From the NCBI RefSeq assembly GCF_008727815.1, contig NZ_CP044230.1, forward strand, positions 1,534,001 to 1,598,000: DNA of 64,000 nt, in the 5' to 3' direction. Positions 51,892 to 61,354 of this stretch are shown one piece after another (position 1 is the stretch's first letter; each line of letters begins with the position of its first letter). The position numbers and the translations under genes are program-made. A model generated the notes under the pieces. That model saw nothing but the letters and a program-made list of their open reading frames with translations, was not told where the DNA came from and did not search any database. This stretch comes from Streptococcus sp. LPB0220 (GTDB lineage: Bacteria > Bacillota > Bacilli > Lactobacillales > Streptococcaceae).

Positions 51892-54552
51892 TTACAACCA
51901 TTCTTTGTATTTCTTAATATAGATACGTTTGACAACCGTCACACTCAGCATATAGAGGACGATAATAGCAAACAATAGAACAAAGTACAATCCATTTAGT
52001 TGGCTCAACTTCAAGATAGAAGCCAAAGGACTATATGGAAGGGAGGTTACAAAGAAGGCTGCTGCTAGGGTCGTCACCACGACTGAGAAGGCTGGACGAC
52101 TTTGGATAAATGGAAGTTTTGGTGAACGCAACATATGAATAACCATGGTTTGAGACCACATAGATTCAATAAACCATCCAGTTTGGAACACCATGATAAA
52201 GGCTGCTGCATCTGCTGCTCCATGGTTGTAGCCATGACCTAAAATCATTGGGACAACAAGGAAATAAAGAAGCATGTAGGTAATAATATCAAAGACAGAT
52301 GAAATTGGACCAATCCAGGCCATAAAGCGCATGATGGAGTTTGCTTCCCAGATACGAGGTTTCTTGAGGAATTCCTTGTCGACATTGTCAAAAGGAAGGG
52401 CGATACAAGAAAGATCATAGATAAGATTGAGCACAATCAAATGAACGGGAGCCATTGGAAGGAAAGGCAAAAAGATGCTGGCAAAGAGCAGAGAAAAGAT
52501 GTTCCCGAAGTTAGAAGAGACCGTCATCTTGATGTACTTGGTCATATTGGCATAGACCTTGCGGCCTTCAACCAAACCTTTTTCAAGGACCATCAAGTCC
52601 TTATCCAGAAGGATGACATCTGCCGTTTCCTTGGCGATATCCACAGCGGTATCCACGGAGATCCCAACGTCTGAGACCTTCATGGATGGAGCATCGTTGA
52701 TCCCATCTCCCATGTACCCCACCTTGTGGCCATTTTTCTTAAGGCTAAGAATGATCCGCGCTTTTTGATCGGGCGATAATTTGGCAAAGACTGTTGTTGT
52801 TTCCACAACTTGCGCTAACTCTTGGTCTGTCATCGTATCGATTTCGCTTCCCAAAAGAATCCGCTCGACATCTAGTCCTACTTTTTCACAGACAGCTTGG
52901 GTGACCTTTTCATTGTCGCCAGTTAAGATCTTAGTGGTAACCCCATATTCTGCAAGAGCTTTGATCGCTGGAGCTGCAGAAGGTTTTGGTGGATCAAGAA
53001 AGGCCAGGTAACCGGTTAGGATCATGTCTCCTTCATCTTCAACACTAAAGATTTCATTTTCGTCCAAGTCGGTTTTGTAGCTGACGCCCAAAACACGAAG
53101 ACCTTGTTCATTTAATTGAGCGACCTCAGCGAGGACTTCTTGACGGACCTCGTCTGTTAATCGTTTGATATCACCCTTGTATTCAACATAAGTCGATACA
53201 GAGAGCATTTCTTCCAAGGCCCCCTTGGTCACCATGCTAACCACACCATCTTCATCTTTGACAATGACACTCATGCGACGACGTTCAAAATCAAAGGGCA
53301 ATTCATCTATCTTATGGAAGGTTTGATCTAGATCGCGGACGATTTCATGTTTCTTGGCTTCTTTATGGGTTCGATTGATAATCGCCCGGTCCATCAAATT
53401 TTTTAGCCCGGTTTGGAAATAGGAATTCAAGTAAGCCCGGCGAAGGACTGATAGATCCAAATCGCCATGGATATCAAGCGGATACTCCAAAACGATTTCA
53501 TCTTGGGTCAAGGTTCCTGTCTTATCTGTACACAAAATATCAATAGCCCCGAGGTCTTGAATGGCATTGAGTTTTTTGATAACGACTTTTTCCTTGGCCA
53601 TGATGATGGATCCCTTAGCAAGACTCGCTGTAATAATCATCGGCAGCATTTCAGGAGTCAAACCAACCCCAACGCTGAGGGCAAAGACACCCGCTTCTAA
53701 CCAGTCACCGTCTGTGAGGCCATTGATCACAAAGACGACGGGCACCATCACTAACATGAGCCGAATCAAGAGCCAAGAGATGGTATTCATTTCTCTCTCA
53801 AATGAGGTTGGTTCGTCATAGGTGTTGATGGTTTGCTCAATAGCGCCCATCATGGTTTCATCCCCCACGACCAAGACCAAGGCTGTCGCCCGCCCTGAGA
53901 TGACATTGGTCCCCATAAAGGCCAAGCTTTCACTCTCCAAGAGACTATCTAAATTTTGACTGTCGGCTTTTCTGAGACAAACCTTTTCAACAGCATCACT
54001 TTCCCCTGTGAGGCCAGATTGTTGGACAAAAAAGTCACGAGAATCAATCAAGACCACATCTGCTGGGATCATATCGCCGGCACTCAGTTTGATCACATCT
54101 CCGACAACGATTTCATCGATCGGAATTTCTTGTTCTGATCCATCACGCAGAACGGTCGCTGTATTGACAATCATACGTGATAAGTTGCTGGCAGCTTTGT
54201 CGCTCCGCAATTCTTGAATGAAGCGGATCCCACCAGAAATCAAGACCAAGGTCACAATGATGATGGAGGTCGTTGGATCCTGTTCACCTGGTTTTGCTAG
54301 CCAGACATTGGTGATGAAGGAAACCAGCGCAATGACCAACAAAATCACCGTAAAAGGATTAATAATCGATTCATAGATCTTTTTGATCATGGAATCTTCT
54401 TGACCTTTTGTGATGACATTTTCGCCATAAATATCGCGGTTTTCTTCTACTTGATCGTCAACTAAACCAAGGGCACTGGTTTTGTAGTCGGCAAAGGTGC
54501 TTTCAAGTGGTTCTTGAAGAGCAGCAATGAGTCTTTCTTTATTTGTTTGCAT
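51892..54552 (-). CDS. mgtA: P-type Mg(2+)-transporting ATPase MgtA
   Basis: Membrane magnesium importer of 886 residues. A-domain SGLTGES, phosphorylation site DKTGTLTQDE, hinge YMGDGINDAPSMKVSDVGISVDTAVDIAKE and the C-terminal membrane block FNNVDKEFLKKPRIWEANSIM mark the MgtA/MgtB subtype. ATG 54552 behind AAAGGAGATACCA is preferred to one 18 bp upstream. Preceded by an M-box riboswitch, an attenuator and a 29-codon upstream ORF; all fit magnesium-dependent control. Confidence 0.94.
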   Translation of the reverse strand: MQTNKERLIAALQEPLESTFADYKTSALGLVDDQVEENRDIYGENVITKGQEDSMIKKIYESIINPFTVILLVIALVSFITNVWLAKPGEQDPTTSIIIVTLVLISGGIRFIQELRSDKAASNLSRMIVNTATVLRDGSEQEIPIDEIVVGDVIKLSAGDMIPADVVLIDSRDFFVQQSGLTGESDAVEKVCLRKADSQNLDSLLESESLAFMGTNVISGRATALVLVVGDETMMGAIEQTINTYDEPTSFEREMNTISWLLIRLMLVMVPVVFVINGLTDGDWLEAGVFALSVGVGLTPEMLPMIITASLAKGSIIMAKEKVVIKKLNAIQDLGAIDILCTDKTGTLTQDEIVLEYPLDIHGDLDLSVLRRAYLNSYFQTGLKNLMDRAIINRTHKEAKKHEIVRDLDQTFHKIDELPFDFERRRMSVIVKDEDGVVSMVTKGALEEMLSVSTYVEYKGDIKRLTDEVRQEVLAEVAQLNEQGLRVLGVSYKTDLDENEIFSVEDEGDMILTGYLAFLDPPKPSAAPAIKALAEYGVTTKILTGDNEKVTQAVCEKVGLDVERILLGSEIDTMTDQELAQVVETTTVFAKLSPDQKARIILSLKKNGHKVGYMGDGINDAPSMKVSDVGISVDTAVDIAKETADVILLDKDLMVLEKGLVEGRKVYANMTKYIKMTVSSNFGNIFSLLFASIFLPFLPMAPVHLIVLNLIYDLSCIALPFDNVDKEFLKKPRIWEANSIMRFMAWIGPISSVFDIITYMLLYFLVVPMILGHGYNHGAADAAAFIMVFQTGWFIESMWSQTMVIHMLRSPKLPFIQSRPAFSVVVTTLAAAFFVTSLPYSPLASILKLSQLNGLYFVLLFAIIVLYMLSVTVVKRIYIKKYKEWL

Positions 54553-54570
54553 TGGTATCTCCTTTTTCAA

Positions 54571-54660
54571 TCAGGAGCCAATCACTTTTGGAGTCCCTAC
54601 GACACAAATCAGCGATTGGCTGGTTCGGTGCGGTTCGGGATGATCGTCAATTTGTATCAT
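54571..54660 (-). CDS. 29-codon upstream ORF in the mgtA leader (candidate leader peptide)
   Basis: ATG 54660 lies behind an excellent AAAGGAGAGAGCT; the stop TGA is 18 nt before the mgtA ATG. The peptide starts MIQIDDHPEPHRTSQS. The acid-proline alternation DDHPEP resembles the EPDP type of sequence that destabilises ribosomes at low Mg2+ in the enterobacterial MgtL leader. GCCAATCGCT in the ORF pairs with AGTGATTGGC near its end, a hairpin just before the mgtA ribosome-binding site. I do not know this peptide from other species. Confidence 0.55.
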   Translation of the reverse strand: MIQIDDHPEPHRTSQSLICVVGTPKVIGS

Positions 54661-54691
54661 AGCTCTCTCCTTTCTCTTTTCTTGGTAAGGC

Positions 54692-54726
54692 ATAAAAAAG
54701 AGTCCTACCCTCGATCGGTAGGACTC
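54692..54726 (-). terminator. M-box-controlled attenuator of mgtA
   Basis: GAGTCCTACC/GGTAGGACTC perfect 10-bp stem followed by TTTTTTAT. It is the expression platform immediately 3' of the riboswitch. Confidence 0.9.
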
Positions 54727-54764
54727 ATGAAACTCGTCATTAATTTTTCAATCAAAACTCTCAA

Positions 54765-54910
54765 AAAACTGACCGTCCAAGCTTTAGCTCCGCAAGGCAA
54801 TGAAATGAGCTTAGTCTTGACCTTTGCGATCAGGACTGTTAACCAACGAGTAGTGTCTCCACTGCTTTGCGGTAGTCATCCGTATCCTTGTGGTAGCCTC
54901 ACCTACCGTA
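54765..54910 (-). ncRNA. M-box (ykoK) Mg2+ riboswitch upstream of mgtA
   Basis: Minus-strand motifs in M-box order: GGTAGGTGAGGCTACC (54907-54892), ACAAGGATACGGATGACTACCGC, GGTTAACAG, and GCTAAAGCTTGGACGGTC (54788-54771). These match the Bacillus ykoK elements GGTGAGGCTCC, GGGTCAACAG and GCTAAAGCTCTACG. Mg2+ binding should favour the following terminator and shut off mgtA. Ends are approximate. Confidence 0.9.
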
Positions 54911-54920
54911 TTTCGAGTTT

Positions 54921-54949
54921 ATTGTACTCCTTCACTTACAGAAAGTCAA
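54921..54949 (-). promoter_or_regulatory. Promoter of the mgtA leader
   Basis: TTGACT (54949-54944), 17-bp spacer, TACAAT (54926-54921). Start of transcription near 54914, just before the M-box. Confidence 0.75.
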
Positions 54950-54952
54950 CAC

Positions 54953-56116
54953 TTATTTGAGAAAAGTTTCCACCAAGCGTTTGGTGATTTCTTCAATGAG
55001 GGTGAAAGGGGCTGCTACATTGAGGCGAGCATGCAAGTTTCCTTCTTTTCCAAAATCTGTTCCACGGTTCAAAATCAATTTGGCTTGGTCATGAATTTTA
55101 GCATGCAGCTCATCATCGGTATAAGGATAGGCTGAAAAGTCCAACCAAAGAAGATAGGTTCCTTGGGGTTTCATGACACGGATTTTGGTCTTTGCATGCA
55201 ATTCATCTACCACATAGTCGATGTGTTTTTCAAAGACTTGCTTGAGCTCTGTCAACCAAGGTTTACCATGGCGATAAGCCGCTTCTGTTGCAATATAGCC
55301 CAATCCTGAGATTTCATGTTGGTTATTGGCCAATTGCCGTTGTTTAAAAGCCGTACGAAGCTTTGGATTTTCAATGACCACATAGGAATTTTTTGTTCCT
55401 GCAATATTGAAAGTCTTGGTTGCACTGGTTAAGATCAAGCTGAAATCTTTAAAGCTTGGATCAACTGTGTTAAAGCTGGTATGACGGTGGCCAAACAAGG
55501 CCAAATCTTGGTGGATCTCATCTGAAACGAGAAGGACACCATGTTTTTGACAGAGGTGGCCGATTTTTTCCAAGACTTCACGATCCCATACACGGCCTCC
55601 AGGATTGTGCGGATTGCACAAAACATAGAGTTTAACGTCTTGCTCCACAATGTCTTTTTCTAGCTGATCAAAATCAATTTGGAAAAGACCGTCTTTTTCG
55701 ACTAACGAATTTTCGATCAATTTTCGACGATTGAGTTTGACACTTCGGGCAAATGGAGGATAGACCGGTGTATTGATTAAGACCGCATCCCCTTCCTTGG
55801 TGAAGGCTTGAATAGCTGTTGAAATAGCTGGAACAACGCCTTCGATAAAGACGACAGCTTCCTTGTCAAAGGAATAGCCATGCTCTTCTTTTTCCCAATC
55901 AAGGATAGACTGGTAGAGGCTATCCGATGCATAGGTGTAGCCATAGACCATTTGGTCTGCATAGCCGATAACAGCTTCTCGTACTTCTGGAATGACATTA
56001 AAATCCATGTCCGCGATCCAAGCTGGAATGATTTCTGGATCTGTCTCAGTTTCTTTCCACTTGTAGGTATGGTGGGTCAATCGATTCGGTAAAGTCGTGA
56101 AATCATATTTGGTCAT
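54953..56116 (-). CDS. patB: MalY/PatB-type cystathionine beta-lyase / aminotransferase class I
   Basis: PLP enzyme of 387 residues. IPAWIADMDFNVIPEV, GVVPAISTAIQAFT, LCNPHNPGGRVW and the PLP-lysine motif SATKTFNIAGTKNSY are characteristic of the MalY/PatB subgroup, which splits cystathionine to homocysteine, pyruvate and ammonia. The start is immediately (1 bp) after the metB stop, so the two form one operon for methionine synthesis by transsulfuration. Confidence 0.93.
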   Translation of the reverse strand: MTKYDFTTLPNRLTHHTYKWKETETDPEIIPAWIADMDFNVIPEVREAVIGYADQMVYGYTYASDSLYQSILDWEKEEHGYSFDKEAVVFIEGVVPAISTAIQAFTKEGDAVLINTPVYPPFARSVKLNRRKLIENSLVEKDGLFQIDFDQLEKDIVEQDVKLYVLCNPHNPGGRVWDREVLEKIGHLCQKHGVLLVSDEIHQDLALFGHRHTSFNTVDPSFKDFSLILTSATKTFNIAGTKNSYVVIENPKLRTAFKQRQLANNQHEISGLGYIATEAAYRHGKPWLTELKQVFEKHIDYVVDELHAKTKIRVMKPQGTYLLWLDFSAYPYTDDELHAKIHDQAKLILNRGTDFGKEGNLHARLNVAAPFTLIEEITKRLVETFLK

Positions 56117-56117
56117 C

Positions 56118-57215
56118 TTAAGCCTCCAATGCTTGTTTCAAATCGTCAATCAAATCATCCGCATCTTCAATTCCGATGGACAACCGAAGCAGATCATCTG
56201 TCAAACCGTATGAATGGCGAACTTCTGCAGGGATGTCCGCATGAGTCTGAGTGGTAGGATAAGTGATCAAGCTTTCAACTCCGCCAAGGCTTTCTGCAAA
56301 GGTAAAGACTTGAAGGGAATTCAACAAGTTAGGAATTTTTTTCTCATCTTGAATTTTAAAGGAGACCATTCCACCTTTTCCAGTGTAGAGGACTTCTTTG
56401 ACCTGAGGGGAGGTTTTCAAAAACTCGACTACCTTGCGGGCATTCTCAGTGGAGCGCTCCATCCGGATAGAGAGTGTCTTGAGACCACGGATCAACAGAT
56501 AGCTGTCAAATGGGGAAAGAACAGCACCTGTCGTGTTCAAATTGTAAAAGAGTTTGTCATACAGATCTGCATCATTTGTCACGACAACACCAGCCAAGAC
56601 ATCGTTGTGACCAGCCAGGTACTTGGTTGCTGAATGTAGGACAATATCTGCTCCCTCTTCAATCGGACGTTGATAGATTGGGCTATAGAAAGTATTGTCC
56701 ACCACGACTTTGGCACCTTTTGCATGGGCCAATTTGGCTAAATGAGCAATATCAAATTCCAACATCAATGGATTGGTTGGTGTTTCAATATAGAGGACAT
56801 CCACCGGATCATGATCTAGATGGTGGATCAGTTCTTCTTCCGTATTGGCATAGGTGAAAGAGAAGCGGCCTTCTTGCTCTTGTTGGTTAAACCAGCGGAA
56901 AGAGCCTCCATAAAGGTCACGAACGGCTAAGACTTTTGTACCAACTGGGAAAATGCTAAAAGCAAGCACAATAGCTGACATTCCAGAACTTGTCGCCAAA
57001 GCATAGTCTGCACTTTCGATAGCTGCCAAAGTCTTCTCAGCTGTTGCGCGTGTTGGATTTTTTGTACGGGTATAGTCAAAACCTGTAGACTGACCAAATT
57101 CTGGGTGTTGGTAAGTTGTTGAAAAATGCAACGGAGTCGTCAAAGCTCCCGTCGCTTGATCTGACTTGATTCCTGCCTGTGCCAAAATCGTATTGATATT
57201 GCGTTTTTTACTCAT
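56118..57215 (-). CDS. metB: Cystathionine gamma-synthase / lyase (Cys/Met metabolism PLP enzyme)
   Basis: 365 residues. STTYQHPEFGQSTGFDYTRTKNPTR, TNPLMLEFDIAHLAKLAHAKGAKVVVDNTF and the PLP-lysine motif LHSATKYLAGHNDVLAGVVV are family signatures. Synthase and lyase members cannot be distinguished confidently by eye; pairing with the beta-lyase gene makes the synthase role (cystathionine from cysteine and activated homoserine) the more sensible one. GGAGGGCAAT precedes ATG. A MET-box lies upstream. Confidence 0.92.
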   Translation of the reverse strand: MSKKRNINTILAQAGIKSDQATGALTTPLHFSTTYQHPEFGQSTGFDYTRTKNPTRATAEKTLAAIESADYALATSSGMSAIVLAFSIFPVGTKVLAVRDLYGGSFRWFNQQEQEGRFSFTYANTEEELIHHLDHDPVDVLYIETPTNPLMLEFDIAHLAKLAHAKGAKVVVDNTFYSPIYQRPIEEGADIVLHSATKYLAGHNDVLAGVVVTNDADLYDKLFYNLNTTGAVLSPFDSYLLIRGLKTLSIRMERSTENARKVVEFLKTSPQVKEVLYTGKGGMVSFKIQDEKKIPNLLNSLQVFTFAESLGGVESLITYPTTQTHADIPAEVRHSYGLTDDLLRLSIGIEDADDLIDDLKQALEA

Positions 57216-57302
57216 ATTGCCCTCCGATAATCAATTAATCTAACTGCTTACTATTTTATCACTATTATGAGGAGAGTGGTTTTCCCATTTTCAAGACCCA
57301 GC

Positions 57303-57319
57303 TATAGTTTCAAACTATA
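57303..57319 (-). promoter_or_regulatory. MET-box (MetR/MtaR-type LysR operator) upstream of metB
   Basis: TATAGTTTCAAACTATA is a perfect palindrome (8-bp arms, one central base) matching the streptococcal MET-box TATAGTTTnAAACTATA. It is 88 bp upstream of the metB start, right beside repeat R1 copy 3. Confidence 0.85.
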
Positions 57320-57325
57320 AGAAAA

Positions 57326-57500
57326 GAGAGTGGGACAGAAATCGGTAATTCGTTAGAATTTGATTTCGTCGTCCCACCTCTGCACAGTTGAGTAGGGCTG
57401 TAAAAGCTGATGAAATCAGCGTAGTAGAGCCCACTCAACCACTGCTTCTTGCTCGACAATCCAAAAACAAGAAGAGGCTAGGACTTTTGTCCCAACCTCT
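57326..57500 (+). repeat. Dispersed structured repeat family R1, copy 3
   Basis: About 175 bp with the same ends as copies 1 and 2 (GAGAGTGGGACAGAAATCGG ... GACTTTTGTCCCAACCTCT). It begins 6 bp after the MET-box and ends 3 bp before the stop of the flippase gene, filling the metB-flippase gap. Confidence 0.9.
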
Positions 57501-57503
57501 AAT

Positions 57504-59132
57504 TTATTTAATCCGGAATTTTTGTCTGAGACGTGCTGCTTGCCCTCCGATAAAGCGGTCAAAATACCGTAGCCATAATCCTAAGGCTCCATAGATAACA
57601 ACCCCTAATCCGCCAATGACGATGATATAAATCATGCTCGATACACGGCCATTTGGTGGGAAAATCCAGCCCAAAATCAAGCCGGCGATCAAGACTCCAA
57701 GTAGCATCACCACAGTCAGGATAGAACCAAGTAAGGTCCGCTTGAAGACGATGGTGCGATTAAACTGAGTAATGGTTTGGATCTCCCGATACATGAGGAC
57801 GATTGGCACCATTAACGCAATGGTCGTTGACAAAAGCGGACCATAAGAACGAAAGACCAAAATAAATGGAATTTGGAGGACCAATTTCACCACTACCCCA
57901 TAGAGGAAGTATCGAATGGCCTTGCGATTTTGAAAGAGGGCTTGAATCATTGGCGATAAGACCGTGTAAAGACCGAGAATTACGGTCTGCAACATCGCTA
58001 CGATAAAGAGTCCTAAGGCCAAGCCATCGGGTTGCCCATAAAATACCGTATAAAGTGGTTTTGCGACTGCTACTGCACCAAAGGTGGCTGGAAGCAAGAA
58101 AGCGAGCAACATGGTCAAGTTATCCTGTACGAGCTTCCCAGCTGCTTTTAGGTCCCCCTTCACATAATTCTCTGTCAACAGAGGAATCCCAACTCCCCCA
58201 ATCGAAGTCGCTACCGCAATCAAGATCATGGTGATTTTGTTTGGATTAGCAGAGAAATAACTAAACATGACCAAGAGCTGCTTTTGACTATAATCTGTGA
58301 ACCAAGACATGACATTGATAAAGGTCATCTGGTCAACAATTTGGAAGAGCTGAATCGCGGAACCTGTGATGATGAAAGGAATGGCTTCCCGAATCGTATC
58401 GATCAAGAGAGCCCGAGTGTCAATCCCTTCACTTCCCTCTTGCTTTCTAAAAATAGAAGAGAGCAAGCCTGTCTTTGCAAGGTAATAAAAGAGCACTAGA
58501 AGGCTCGCTCCCATACCAATAAAGGCTGCAAAGGTCGACTGCGTCACAGCCTGCACGTAATCACCTGAGCCAATCTTCATAATGAAGAAGGTCGTGAGCA
58601 ACATCCAGATGACCCGAATGACTTGTTCAGCGATCTGGCTAATGGCGTAAGGCTTCATGTTGTTAAAACCTTGGAAAAATCCCCGAATGACACTCATCGA
58701 AGGAAAGATCAAGACAGCCCAAGAAAGGCTCTGCATGATCGGAATCAACTCTTTTCCCCCACCTGAAAGACTTGCAAAGACAGGAGACAAAAGATACATG
58801 AGAATGGCAAATCCAAGGCCTAGAATTCCCATAAATTTCAAGAAGCCCCGAATCAAAGCAAAGCTATGATCCGCTTGGTCCCGGGTATTGTATTTGGCTA
58901 CTTGCTTGGCAACAGCTACGGGCACTCCAGCTGTCGAAATCAAGAGAAACCAAGCATAGATATTGTATCCCATTGTAAAAAGACCATTGGCTTGTGGCCC
59001 ATATTTTCCCATCCAAATATACCAAGGAATAATATAAGCGGCTCCTAGCAAACGGCTGATAAAATTGCTGGCTGTCATCCAGGCAGTCCCGCGTAGCATC
59101 TGGGCTTGCTGGTCATTTTGTTCGTGACTCAT
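57504..59132 (-). CDS. MOP-superfamily polysaccharide/lipid II flippase (MurJ/YtgP-like)
   Basis: 542 residues, about fourteen hydrophobic helices. [31 protein letters not shown] and SAQ-type repeats of the MATE/MOP fold; GAAYIIPW and the [21 protein letters not shown] region match the streptococcal YtgP/MurJ-type putative lipid II flippase. The position beside murE fits a peptidoglycan role. A Wzx-like polysaccharide exporter is the alternative. Divergent from murE. Confidence 0.85.
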   Translation of the reverse strand: MSHEQNDQQAQMLRGTAWMTASNFISRLLGAAYIIPWYIWMGKYGPQANGLFTMGYNIYAWFLLISTAGVPVAVAKQVAKYNTRDQADHSFALIRGFLKFMGILGLGFAILMYLLSPVFASLSGGGKELIPIMQSLSWAVLIFPSMSVIRGFFQGFNNMKPYAISQIAEQVIRVIWMLLTTFFIMKIGSGDYVQAVTQSTFAAFIGMGASLLVLFYYLAKTGLLSSIFRKQEGSEGIDTRALLIDTIREAIPFIITGSAIQLFQIVDQMTFINVMSWFTDYSQKQLLVMFSYFSANPNKITMILIAVATSIGGVGIPLLTENYVKGDLKAAGKLVQDNLTMLLAFLLPATFGAVAVAKPLYTVFYGQPDGLALGLFIVAMLQTVILGLYTVLSPMIQALFQNRKAIRYFLYGVVVKLVLQIPFILVFRSYGPLLSTTIALMVPIVLMYREIQTITQFNRTIVFKRTLLGSILTVVMLLGVLIAGLILGWIFPPNGRVSSMIYIIVIGGLGVVIYGALGLWLRYFDRFIGGQAARLRQKFRIK

Positions 59133-59184
59133 AAACGTCCTCTTTCGTTTCTTCTTCTCTTCATTATAAACTTTTCCATGTTAC

Positions 59185-59213
59185 TTGTAAAATTCAGACT
59201 TTCGGTTTACAAT
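59185..59213 (+). promoter_or_regulatory. Promoter of murE, predicted to give leaderless mRNA
   Basis: TTGTAA (59185-59190), 17-bp spacer, TACAAT (59208-59213). The -10 ends 7 nt before the murE ATG (59220), so the first transcribed base should be at or next to the start codon. Confidence 0.65.
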
Positions 59214-59219
59214 AGTTTT

Positions 59220-60665
59220 ATGATTACAATTGAACAAACCCTCAACATTTTAAAACATGACCAAAATTTCCGAGAAGTTCTAATGAATGGTGAATACCAT
59301 TACCATCTAGAAGGAACAAGTTTTGATGCCATTAGCTATGATAGCCGTAAGGTGTCTGCTAGCACCCTCTTTTTTGTCAAAGGGGCCAATTTCAAAAAAG
59401 AATACCTGGAACAGGCTATTTCTAATGGGCTCGGCTTTTATGTCTCTGAAAAAGATTATGAAGTTGGTATCCCTGCCATTCTTGTCAATGATATCAAGCA
59501 AGCCATGAGCTTAATTGCCATGGAGTTTTATGGGCACCCTGAGAAACAATTAAAATTATTAGCTTTCACAGGGACCAAGGGAAAGACAACAGCGGCCTAC
59601 TTTGCTTACCATATTTTGGAACAAAGCTACCGACCAGCTATGCTGTCTACCATGAATACGACACTGGATGGTAAAAACTTCTTTAAATCAGCCCTGACAA
59701 CACCAGAGAGTTTGGATCTTTTTGCTATGATGGCTCAGGCAGTAGCGAATGATCGGACCCACCTCATTATGGAAGTTTCCAGTCAAGCTTATCTGGTGAA
59801 ACGGGTTTACGGTCTTACTTTTGATGTTGGTGTTTTCCTCAACATCAGCCCTGACCATATTGGACCGATTGAACATCCAACTTTTGAGGATTATTTCTAC
59901 CACAAACGTCTCCTCATGAAGAATAGCCAAGCTGTTGTCATCAATAGCGATATGGATCATTTCTCTGTCTTGAAAGAACAAGTCGAGGGCCAGGAGCACG
60001 ACTTCTATGGTAGCCAGTCTGAGAATCAAATTGAAAACTCCAAAGCTTTCAGCTTCTCAGCTACTGGTAAATTAGCTGGAGACTATGATATCCAACTCAT
60101 TGGTCGCTTCAACCAAGAAAATGCTGTGGCTGCAGGTCTCGCCTGCCTTCGTCTAGGGGCGAGTCTCGAAGACATCCAAAAAGGAATTTCCAAGACGCGC
60201 GTTCCTGGCCGAATGGAAGTCTTGACTCAAAAGAATGGGGCCAAGGTCTTCATCGACTATGCCCATAATGGAGATAGCTTGAAAAAACTGCTCTCAGTTG
60301 TCGAAACCCATCAAACCGGAACCATTTCGCTGGTCCTTGGATCAACCGGTAATAAAGGAGAGAGCCGCCGCAAGGACTTTGGCTTGCTCTTAGAAGACCA
60401 TCCTGAGATCCAAGTCTTCCTCACAGCGGATGACCCTAACTATGAAGATCCTTTGGCCATCGCAGAAGAGATTAGCAGTTTTATCACGCGCCCTGTCGAG
60501 AAAATCGCAGATCGCGAGCAAGCCATTCAACTGGCTATGGCGACAACCAGCAAGCCTGAAGATGCTGTTATTATCGCTGGAAAAGGAGCAGACTGCTACC
60601 AAATCGTCAATGGCGTAAAAGAAGAGTATCCAGGTGACGCCGCCATCGCTGAACGTTATCTATGA
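59220..60665 (+). CDS. murE: UDP-N-acetylmuramoyl-tripeptide synthetase (L-lysine-adding) MurE
   Basis: Adds L-lysine to UDP-MurNAc-L-Ala-D-Glu in peptidoglycan synthesis. ATP motif [13 protein letters not shown] (about 113-125), [22 protein letters not shown] and DDPNYEDP (in place of the DAP-specific DNPR) support lysine specificity. 481 residues, like pneumococcal MurE, which also begins MIxIE. The longer frame from 59106 lies upstream of the promoter and is rejected. No Shine-Dalgarno sequence precedes the ATG. Confidence 0.96.
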   Translation: MITIEQTLNILKHDQNFREVLMNGEYHYHLEGTSFDAISYDSRKVSASTLFFVKGANFKKEYLEQAISNGLGFYVSEKDYEVGIPAILVNDIKQAMSLIAMEFYGHPEKQLKLLAFTGTKGKTTAAYFAYHILEQSYRPAMLSTMNTTLDGKNFFKSALTTPESLDLFAMMAQAVANDRTHLIMEVSSQAYLVKRVYGLTFDVGVFLNISPDHIGPIEHPTFEDYFYHKRLLMKNSQAVVINSDMDHFSVLKEQVEGQEHDFYGSQSENQIENSKAFSFSATGKLAGDYDIQLIGRFNQENAVAAGLACLRLGASLEDIQKGISKTRVPGRMEVLTQKNGAKVFIDYAHNGDSLKKLLSVVETHQTGTISLVLGSTGNKGESRRKDFGLLLEDHPEIQVFLTADDPNYEDPLAIAEEISSFITRPVEKIADREQAIQLAMATTSKPEDAVIIAGKGADCYQIVNGVKEEYPGDAAIAERYL

Positions 60666-60668
60666 TCA

Positions 60669-60706
60669 AAAAAAACAAGGCTAGGAAGTTTTCCTAGCCT
60701 TGTTTA
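60669..60706 (+). terminator. Bidirectional terminator between murE and the DUF1803 gene
   Basis: AACAAGGCTAGGAA/TTCCTAGCCTTGTT perfect 14-bp stem with a 3-base loop. Confidence 0.9.
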
Positions 60707-61354
60707 TTGTTTGATAAACATCAGTCTTTCCTTGTCCAAGTCCACTGCTAATTCATATTTGCCTTCATCATTTTTGTGGATATAACCTAAGACTTCTAAA
60801 CTATCGACAAAAATGTCCTTGCGCTTTTGCTGGACTTCTTCTTTTTTGAGGAACTTGAGCAAAAAGCTGGTCATATACTTGAGAGCATACTCGGGATTGA
60901 CATCGCCCAAAATAGCATAGAGCTTTTCTTGATCCTCTGTCAATGGATATTGGTGAGCAACCTTGTAGAAGTAATTGGAAAGGGTCTGTGCATGTCGCGC
61001 AAAGTCCGTCTCCTCTATGAGAATTGCTGCATTAGTCGTGTTGCGGAGTTCTGTTTGGAAGACCTTGGCTTTTAATTCTTGATAAACTGCACTGTCCTCT
61101 CGAACAAAGACCTCTTGATCCAGTTCAACTCGATCAGTTGACTCTAAGAAAGGCAAATTGAGAGTGTAGCGTTTATTTTCTCGAAGGATGAAGCCCGCTT
61201 TGATATACTCCTCCATCAGCTTATCCACTGGTTGATCCGGAAATTGGGCCTTAATTTGCCGCAGGATCACATCGTCGTGCTGGTCCAAATAGTTGATCAA
61301 GTCCTTGAAAAATGGCTGACGTGTCAAACGTATGGGATTAATGATTGTAATCAT
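60704..61354 (-). CDS. DUF1803-family protein
   Basis: 216-residue soluble protein of the streptococcal DUF1803 family, normally beside murE. RLTRQPFFKDLINYLDQHDDVILRQIKAQFP and the C-terminal VQQKRKDIFVDSLEVLGYIHKNDEGKYEL look like two winged-helix-type elements flanking a helical centre. Function unknown. It overlaps the terminator shared with murE. Confidence 0.75.
   Translation of the reverse strand: MITIINPIRLTRQPFFKDLINYLDQHDDVILRQIKAQFPDQPVDKLMEEYIKAGFILRENKRYTLNLPFLESTDRVELDQEVFVREDSAVYQELKAKVFQTELRNTTNAAILIEETDFARHAQTLSNYFYKVAHQYPLTEDQEKLYAILGDVNPEYALKYMTSFLLKFLKKEEVQQKRKDIFVDSLEVLGYIHKNDEGKYELAVDLDKERLMFIKQ

Noticed and set aside
59106..59219. 38-residue hydrophobic N-terminal extension of MurE
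   Set aside because: It starts upstream of the promoter at 59185-59213, antisense to the flippase start, and pneumococcal MurE begins at the residue encoded by ATG 59220.
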